Source of the DNA: Archangium sp.
GTDB taxonomy: Bacteria > Myxococcota > Myxococcia > Myxococcales > Myxococcaceae
DNA length: 10,467 nucleotides
Direction: 5' to 3'
Assembly (NCBI GenBank): GCA_016793585.1
Contig: JAEUJR010000915.1
Location: forward strand, 1 to 10,467
Position numbers and translations under genes: made by a program. Below are positions 6,423 to 10,467 of this stretch, piece by piece. The notes beneath the pieces are model-generated. The model made no database searches. It saw only the letters and a program-made list of their open reading frames with translations, and was not told where the DNA came from. Position 1 is the stretch's first letter. Each line of letters starts with the position of its first letter.

Positions 6423-6436
6423 GCGAGTACACTCGC
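6423..6436. promoter_or_regulatory. Palindrome in divergent kinase/acyltransferase promoter region
   Basis: GCGAGT-AC-ACTCGC is a perfect inverted repeat with 6-base arms and a 2-base centre, lying 4 bases before the ATG at 6441. It contains TACACT (6428-6433), a plausible -10 for the plus-strand operon. It may be an operator, but there is only one copy and its regulator is not visible in the window. Confidence 0.3.
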
Positions 6437-6440
6437 GCAC

Positions 6441-7259
6441 ATGGCGAAAGATGAAGCGGTGCGGGATCTCGTGAATCGTCTCGAGCTGCCGTTCAACGCG
6501 CTGGGCGTCGACCCCTACGGCATCTCGAAGAAGCACCTCGCGACGAGCTTCTCGATTCTGGGGTGGATGTACCGGAAGTACTTCCGCGTGCACGCCGTGG
6601 GCGTCGAGAACGTGCCGAAGCGCGGGCGCGCGATGCTCGTCGGCAACCACTCGGGCGGGTACGCGCTCGACGGCGCGATGGTGATCGCCTCGATGATGCT
6701 CGAGATGGAGCCGCCCCGCCTGGCGCAGGGCATGGCCGAGAAGTTCATCAACCAGCTGCCCATCGGCAGCCTCTGGTCGAGCCGTACCGGCCAGTTCACC
6801 GGTTTGCCTGAACACGCCGAGCGCCTGCTGCTCGACGATCGCCTGCTCATGGTCTTCCCCGAGGGCGCGAAGGGCACCGCGAAGCTCTACAAGGAGCGCT
6901 ATTCGCTGGTCGACTTCGGCACCGGCTTCGTGCGCCTCGCGCTCAAGACGAAGACGCCGATCGTTCCGCTGGGTTTCGTGGGTGGCGGTGATGCGGTGCC
7001 GACGGTCATGAACAGCTACGCCCTGGGCAAGTTGATGGGCGTGCCCTACGTGCCCGTGACGCCGTACGGCGTCGCCCTGCCGCTGCCCGTGCCGTGCGAG
7101 GTGCACTACGGCGCGCCCATGGTGTTCGAGGGCTCGGGTGACGAAGACGACGTGGTGATCAAGGGCTACGTCGAGCAGGTGAAGACGCGCATCGCCGAGC
7201 TCATCGACGCCGCGAGGACCAACAGACGCTCACGCCTCAAGGGCGGAGGTGCGCGATGA
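6441..7259 (+). CDS. PlsC-like lysophospholipid acyltransferase family protein
   Basis: A 272-residue acyltransferase of the glycerolipid LPLAT superfamily. The first block is AMLVGNHSGGYALDG (64-78) with catalytic-type H70. The acidic partner is D77, six residues away, not four as in the classic HX4D motif; NHSGG variants with longer spacing fit the LPLAT/MGAT-like branch. The second block LLMVFPEGAKGTAK (135-148) matches the FPEG phosphate-binding motif, and PIVPLGFVGGGD (173-184) matches the later conserved strand. It should transfer an acyl group from acyl-CoA or acyl-ACP to a lysolipid or related alcohol at the inner membrane; the acceptor is unknown. The Ser/Thr kinase gene is divergent. 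Its stop overlaps the start of the dehydrogenase gene in ATGA, so the two enzymes are co-translated and probably act in one lipid pathway. Confidence 0.9.
   Translation: MAKDEAVRDLVNRLELPFNALGVDPYGISKKHLATSFSILGWMYRKYFRVHAVGVENVPKRGRAMLVGNHSGGYALDGAMVIASMMLEMEPPRLAQGMAEKFINQLPIGSLWSSRTGQFTGLPEHAERLLLDDRLLMVFPEGAKGTAKLYKERYSLVDFGTGFVRLALKTKTPIVPLGFVGGGDAVPTVMNSYALGKLMGVPYVPVTPYGVALPLPVPCEVHYGAPMVFEGSGDEDDVVIKGYVEQVKTRIAELIDAARTNRRSRLKGGGAR
7245..7250 (+). promoter_or_regulatory. Strong Shine-Dalgarno for the SDR gene
   Basis: GGAGGT sits 5 bases before the ATG at 7256, inside the last codons of the acyltransferase gene. It fixes the start of the dehydrogenase gene at the ATGA overlap and indicates efficient coupled translation. 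Confidence 0.75.
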
Positions 7260-8176
7260 AGATCTTGATCGCCGGCATCTCAGGCGCGCTGGCCCGTCAG
7301 GTGGCGATGCTGCTCAAGAGCCGCGGCCACGAGGTGATGGGGCTCGATCGCCGCCCGTGGAGAGACGCTCCCGAGGGCATTCAGGTGTTCGAGACCGACC
7401 TGCGCAAACGCGCGGCGGAGGACGTGTTCCGCACGAAGAAGCCCGAGTGCGTGATTCACATGGCGACGGTGAACGCGCTGACGGCGGGTGGTGACGAGCG
7501 CGCCCGCATCAACGTCGGTGGAACGCGCGCGCTGTTCGAACACAGCGTCGCGCACGGCGTGAAGCACGTCGTCTTCGTGGGCCGGCACACGTACTACGGG
7601 GCGAGCGCCGACTCTCCGCTGTACCACACGGAAGATGAGCCACCGCACGGCATCGGCAGCTTCCCCGAGCTGGCCGATCTCGTCGCCGCCGATCTCTTCG
7701 CCGCGAACGCGTTGTGGCGCGAGCCGAAGCTGTGCACCTCGATTCTGCGCCTCGTCTACACGCTGGGGCCCTCGCAGCAGGGCACGCTGGCGTCGTTCCT
7801 TCGCGGCAAACGGGTGCCGTTGGTGCTCGGCTACGACCCGCTGTTCCAGTTCATCTTCGAGTCCGACGCGGCGCGGGCGATCACCCTGGCAGCCGAGCAG
7901 CGGGTGAAGGGCATCTACAACGTGTCAGGGCCGAACCCGGTGCCGCTGCGAATGATCGCCGAGCAGACGGGACGAACCGTGGTGCCGGTGCCGGAGCCGC
8001 TCCTTCGTGCGCTCCTCGGTCGTGCGGGCTTTCCGAACCTTCCGCCCGGTGCGCTCGAGCACATCAAGTACCCGATCGTGGTCGACGGCCGCGCGTTCAA
8101 GAAGGCGACGGGCTTCACGCACGAGGTCGACGAGGTCGAGGCGCTGCAGCGCTACCGGCTGTTGACCGGCCGCTGA
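7256..8176 (+). CDS. NAD(P)-dependent epimerase/dehydratase (extended SDR) lacking YxxxK
   Basis: A 306-residue extended short-chain dehydrogenase. The N-terminal Rossmann fold is clear: MKILIAGISGALARQVA (1-17), with a GxxGxxA-type loop, D31 at the end of strand 2 (EVMGLDRRP), D48 in FETDLR, and HMATVNAL (68-75). The C-terminal half has the family's YNVSGPNPVPLRMIAE pattern (near 221-236). The usual catalytic YxxxK should fall near residues 137-143, but the sequence there is SFPELADLVAADLF, with neither Tyr nor Lys; the Ser/Thr position (VGRHTYYG, 108-115) is also changed. The protein may therefore bind NAD(P) without classic SDR chemistry, or use other residues. It is translationally coupled to the acyltransferase, which points to lipid or envelope metabolism. 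Its stop and that of the next, convergent gene lie 5 bases apart in the palindrome TGAAGGCTTCA (8174-8184). Confidence 0.9.
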   Translation: MKILIAGISGALARQVAMLLKSRGHEVMGLDRRPWRDAPEGIQVFETDLRKRAAEDVFRTKKPECVIHMATVNALTAGGDERARINVGGTRALFEHSVAHGVKHVVFVGRHTYYGASADSPLYHTEDEPPHGIGSFPELADLVAADLFAANALWREPKLCTSILRLVYTLGPSQQGTLASFLRGKRVPLVLGYDPLFQFIFESDAARAITLAAEQRVKGIYNVSGPNPVPLRMIAEQTGRTVVPVPEPLLRALLGRAGFPNLPPGALEHIKYPIVVDGRAFKKATGFTHEVDEVEALQRYRLLTGR

Positions 8177-8181
8177 AGGCT

Positions 8182-10098
8182 TCAGACGGCGAGCACGGTG
8201 TCGGCCGGCGGAGGCTGCTGGCTGGCGCCGATCACGTGCAGCACCTGCGTCAGCGTGCCGATGTGCTTGAGCATGCGCGCGAACAGCCCCTGCTTGTTCA
8301 CGTCGATCACGCCACCGAACGCGTCTTCGATCAGCAGCGGCAGCTTCGTCTGGGCTCCGGCCTTCTCGGCCAGGGTGAGGCGCAGGGCGAGGTACAGCAG
8401 ATCGAGATCCTTCGCCGGCAGCTCCCCCGCCGCGATCGATCGACCAGGTGCATGCACCGTCGCCCGACCGTCCACGTCGAGATCGACGCCGTGGTACCGC
8501 TTGTCCGAGAGCGCCGTCAGGTACTGCACGCAGCGATCACGAACCACGCCCCACAACGTCGGCAGATCGGAGCTGAAGATCTCACACGCCAGAAGCATCG
8601 GCGCGGGGCACGGGTCGTCGAAGGTCTCGGCAGGGCCGGTCGAGACGGCCGAGAACTCCTCACCCGACGTGGGGTTCTTGCCGGCCAGCGCTTCCTTCAT
8701 GCGCGAGATCTCCCGCTCGATCTCACGCACCTCGCGCGCGTAGCCACCACTCATGCCCAACAGCTGCTGGTTGAGCGACTCGTGCTCGGCCTTCAGCGCC
8801 GCCACCTTCTCGGCCAGCCCCTGCGTCTCGGGGTCTGACTCGAAGTCGGCGAACTCGAGCTCAAGCTCGGCGACGGCCGGCTGCAGCTCGGCGCGCTTCG
8901 CCATGATCGTGAAGAACTCGTCGGGCAGGTTCGCCTCGACCTTGTCGAGCGCCGTCTGCACGATGCTCGCGGCCAGCCCGAACTCGTCTTCGATCTTCTT
9001 CCGCCGCACTTCGAAGACCTCACGCTTGGCGACTTCACGGCTCGCGTGCTGCAGCTCTTCGATGAAGCGCAGCGCGAGCAACCCACCGAACGTGAACGCC
9101 GGAATCGCCAGCAACGCGAGGAACCGGCCCATGCCGTCGAGCAACCCGCCCGACACCAGGAAGAGCAGGCCCAGCACGATGGCCGCGATGAAGCGCAGGT
9201 CTTTCCACAGAGGAGCGATCCTGGGCGGCTCGTCCGAGATGCCGGCGTCTTGTCGCTCCCGATCGAGCTTCGCGAAGGCCTCGTCGCGACGTTTCTTCTC
9301 GTCACCCGATCGGCGCACACGCTCGACGATGTCGTCAGGCAGGCCCAGCGATTGTGGCGTCGGCGCCTTGAACAGCTCGGCGCGGGCCGCCTCGAGCTTG
9401 CCCTTCAGCTCCTCGTAGGCGTGCAGGCGTTGCTCGGCCTTGAACACGTCGGCCTGAACGCCATCCATGCGGAACTGAACTTCCGAGACGTGCTTCGCGG
9501 TCGCCAGCTCCTTCTCGAGCGCTGACAGCTTCTCGACCGAAGGCCCCGTCTCGGTCGCGCCGAGCTCGTTGGCGTACTGATCGAACGCCGACTGAACGCG
9601 CGCCTGACTGGGCGAACTCTTCGGCGGCTGCCCCTTCGCCGCCTGTGGCTGTTGCTTCGCGCTCGACTTGGGGCGCCTCGAGGGCAGCTGCCCCACCGTG
9701 AGCGTGAAGAGCTGCTCGAACGTGGGCCGCGCTGGAAAACCAGCTGAGCGCAGCGCCTGGCCCATCTCAGCCGCGTCTTGCGTCAGCACCTCGAACTGGT
9801 TCGTCTGCCGGTTGAGCCGGTGGAGCGTGCCCTGCCCGCCGAGATCACGCACCAACCGCCACACGTTCTGGTCGCCCGACTGCACCGACAACCCGGAGCG
9901 CCCCTGCTTCGCGCCCGGCGCCAGGAACGCACCATCACCACCACGCCCATCTGGAAAGACGAGCGCGAGGGTCAGGCCGGCGAGCGGCGCAGGAATCTCG
10001 GTTGGACTCTTGAGAACGGTGTAGCCGGCCTTGAAGGCCACGCGCGCCGACGGGCTGAACCCGCGCACGCCCTGCACCGCCAGCTCCAGAATGAGCAT
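8182..10098 (-). CDS. YhaN/SbcC-like membrane coiled-coil protein with degenerate ATPase motifs
   Basis: A 638-residue protein with the layout of YhaN-type SMC/Rad50-like ATPases: N-terminal ATPase half (1-140), a linker rich in Lys, Gln and Pro (141-168), coiled coil (about 186-285), two membrane helices (302-318 and 325-345), second coiled coil (about 348-472), and C-terminal ATPase half (495-627). MLILELAVQGVRGF matches the opening strand of these heads. However, where the Walker A loop should be (about 25-42) the sequence is GYTVLKSPTEIPAPLAGL, with no GKS/GKT. The signature region reads SIAAGELPAKDLDLLYLALRL (554-574), with IAAG in place of LSxG, and Walker B reads LPLLIED (586-592), with E-D rather than D-D/D-E. 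ATP hydrolysis is therefore doubtful and a structural or regulatory role more likely. It follows rplS by 24 bases on the same strand; no SbcD/YhaO-type nuclease gene is visible. The start is ATG 10098 with GAGG six bases upstream. Confidence 0.85.
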   Translation of the reverse strand: MLILELAVQGVRGFSPSARVAFKAGYTVLKSPTEIPAPLAGLTLALVFPDGRGGDGAFLAPGAKQGRSGLSVQSGDQNVWRLVRDLGGQGTLHRLNRQTNQFEVLTQDAAEMGQALRSAGFPARPTFEQLFTLTVGQLPSRRPKSSAKQQPQAAKGQPPKSSPSQARVQSAFDQYANELGATETGPSVEKLSALEKELATAKHVSEVQFRMDGVQADVFKAEQRLHAYEELKGKLEAARAELFKAPTPQSLGLPDDIVERVRRSGDEKKRRDEAFAKLDRERQDAGISDEPPRIAPLWKDLRFIAAIVLGLLFLVSGGLLDGMGRFLALLAIPAFTFGGLLALRFIEELQHASREVAKREVFEVRRKKIEDEFGLAASIVQTALDKVEANLPDEFFTIMAKRAELQPAVAELELEFADFESDPETQGLAEKVAALKAEHESLNQQLLGMSGGYAREVREIEREISRMKEALAGKNPTSGEEFSAVSTGPAETFDDPCPAPMLLACEIFSSDLPTLWGVVRDRCVQYLTALSDKRYHGVDLDVDGRATVHAPGRSIAAGELPAKDLDLLYLALRLTLAEKAGAQTKLPLLIEDAFGGVIDVNKQGLFARMLKHIGTLTQVLHVIGASQQPPPADTVLAV

Positions 10099-10101
10099 CG
10101 A

Positions 10102-10108
10102 CTCCCTC
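10102..10108 (-). promoter_or_regulatory. Shine-Dalgarno for the YhaN-like gene
   Basis: On the minus strand GAGGGAG precedes ATG 10098; its GAGG core is 6 bases away. It lies in the 24-base gap after the rplS stop, which shows no terminator apart from a bare CTCGCGAG palindrome, so read-through from the ribosomal protein operon is expected. Confidence 0.55.
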
Positions 10109-10122
10109 GCGAGAGTTCGATG

Positions 10123-10467
10123 TTACGCCTTGGCGGCGGGAGCGTCGTTCTCTTCCTGCACGTCGAGACGGGCAGCCTTGCCGCGCAGCGAGCGGAGGTA
10201 GAAGAGGCGGTTGCGACGAACGCTGCCCTTGGTGAGCACGTCGATCGTCTCGTAGCGGGGCGAGTGCAGCGGGAAGATGCGCTCGACGCCCACGCCGAAC
10301 GACATCTTGCGCACGGTGAACGTCGCGTCGACCGAGCCCTTGGTCTTGCGAATCACGACGCCTTCGAACGCCTGCACGCGCTCCTTCTCGCCTTCCTTCA
10401 CCTTCCAGTTCACGCGCACGGTGTCACCGGTGCGGAAGTCAGGAACGTTCTTGCGGAGGTTCAGCGA
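10123..10467 (-). CDS. rplS: 50S ribosomal protein L19, 5' end outside window
   Basis: L19 sits on the large subunit near the contact with the small subunit. The visible 114 residues begin [20 protein letters not shown], aligning with 'MKQDVPSFRPGDTVEV' near the start of E. coli L19, so only about ten N-terminal residues lie beyond the window. Family hallmarks follow: [42 protein letters not shown] and RGKAARL. The reading frame is open to the window edge, and an internal GTG at 10419 is not the true start. The tail [13 protein letters not shown] is a short acidic/Ala extension past the usual end. In many bacteria rplS closes an rpsP-rimM-trmD-rplS operon; here the next gene is the YhaN-like protein. 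Confidence 0.97.
   Translation of the reverse strand, partial: SLNLRKNVPDFRTGDTVRVNWKVKEGEKERVQAFEGVVIRKTKGSVDATFTVRKMSFGVGVERIFPLHSPRYETIDVLTKGSVRRNRLFYLRSLRGKAARLDVQEENDAPAAKA

Noticed and set aside
5755..6474. Plus-strand open frame of 239 codons
   Set aside because: It is antisense to the kinase catalytic domain, whose motifs are complete on the minus strand.
8182..10098. Active SbcC/Rad50-type nuclease partner or anti-phage system
   Set aside because: Walker A is missing, no SbcD/YhaO nuclease is adjacent, and the gene sits behind rplS rather than in a mobile or defence context.
10123..10419. rplS starting at the internal GTG 10419
   Set aside because: The frame continues upstream with [16 protein letters not shown], which matches conserved L19 N-terminal sequence, so the true start is outside the window.

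Overview
The window is a dense, GC-rich stretch of bacterial chromosome with ten genes on both strands and no gap longer than about 80 bases. The strong G/C third-position bias, a eukaryotic-type Ser/Thr kinase, a stand-alone receiver protein and several lineage-specific lipid and membrane proteins suggest a member of the Myxococcota (a deltaproteobacterial-type predator or saprophyte). That placement is inferred from style and not from a marker tree. No tRNA, rRNA, CRISPR array, insertion sequence or phage gene was seen.

Left part (1-2886): a minus-strand pair encodes an atypical alpha-oxoamine synthase (PLP enzyme of the BioF/KBL fold) and, 3 bases downstream, a circularly permuted ATP-grasp ligase that runs off the left edge. 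A TetR-family regulator is transcribed divergently. Two copies of the same perfect palindrome, TGACCA-NN-TGGTCA, flank the 20-base gap between the divergent start codons. This makes a self-contained locus: a small regulated pathway that probably builds an aminoketone and ligates it to something in an ATP-dependent way. The product is unknown to me.

Middle part (2883-6363): a minus-strand pair encodes a 76-residue membrane-anchored zinc ribbon and a 159-residue protein ending in a Gly-rich linker plus an acidic ...DEDAPF tip, which looks like the protein-docking tail of single-stranded DNA-binding protein (SSB). Next come a receiver-plus-coiled-coil response regulator and a two-helix membrane protein on the plus strand, then a Ser/Thr kinase fused to a C-terminal RDD membrane domain on the minus strand.

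Right part (6441-10467): a plus-strand operon of a PlsC-like acyltransferase and an extended short-chain dehydrogenase/epimerase that lacks the usual YxxxK pair, joined by an ATGA overlap. Facing it on the minus strand are the 3' part of rplS (ribosomal protein L19) and, 24 bases downstream, a 638-residue membrane-spanning coiled-coil protein. That protein keeps the YhaN/SbcC/SMC layout but has lost Walker A and changed both the signature motif and Walker B, so it looks like a pseudo-ATPase.

The best candidates for something undescribed are the twin-operator oxoamine synthase/ATP-grasp locus, the SSB-tail mimic with its zinc-ribbon partner, and the degenerate YhaN-like protein carried behind a ribosomal protein gene. 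All function statements rest on motif reading by eye; no search was run.
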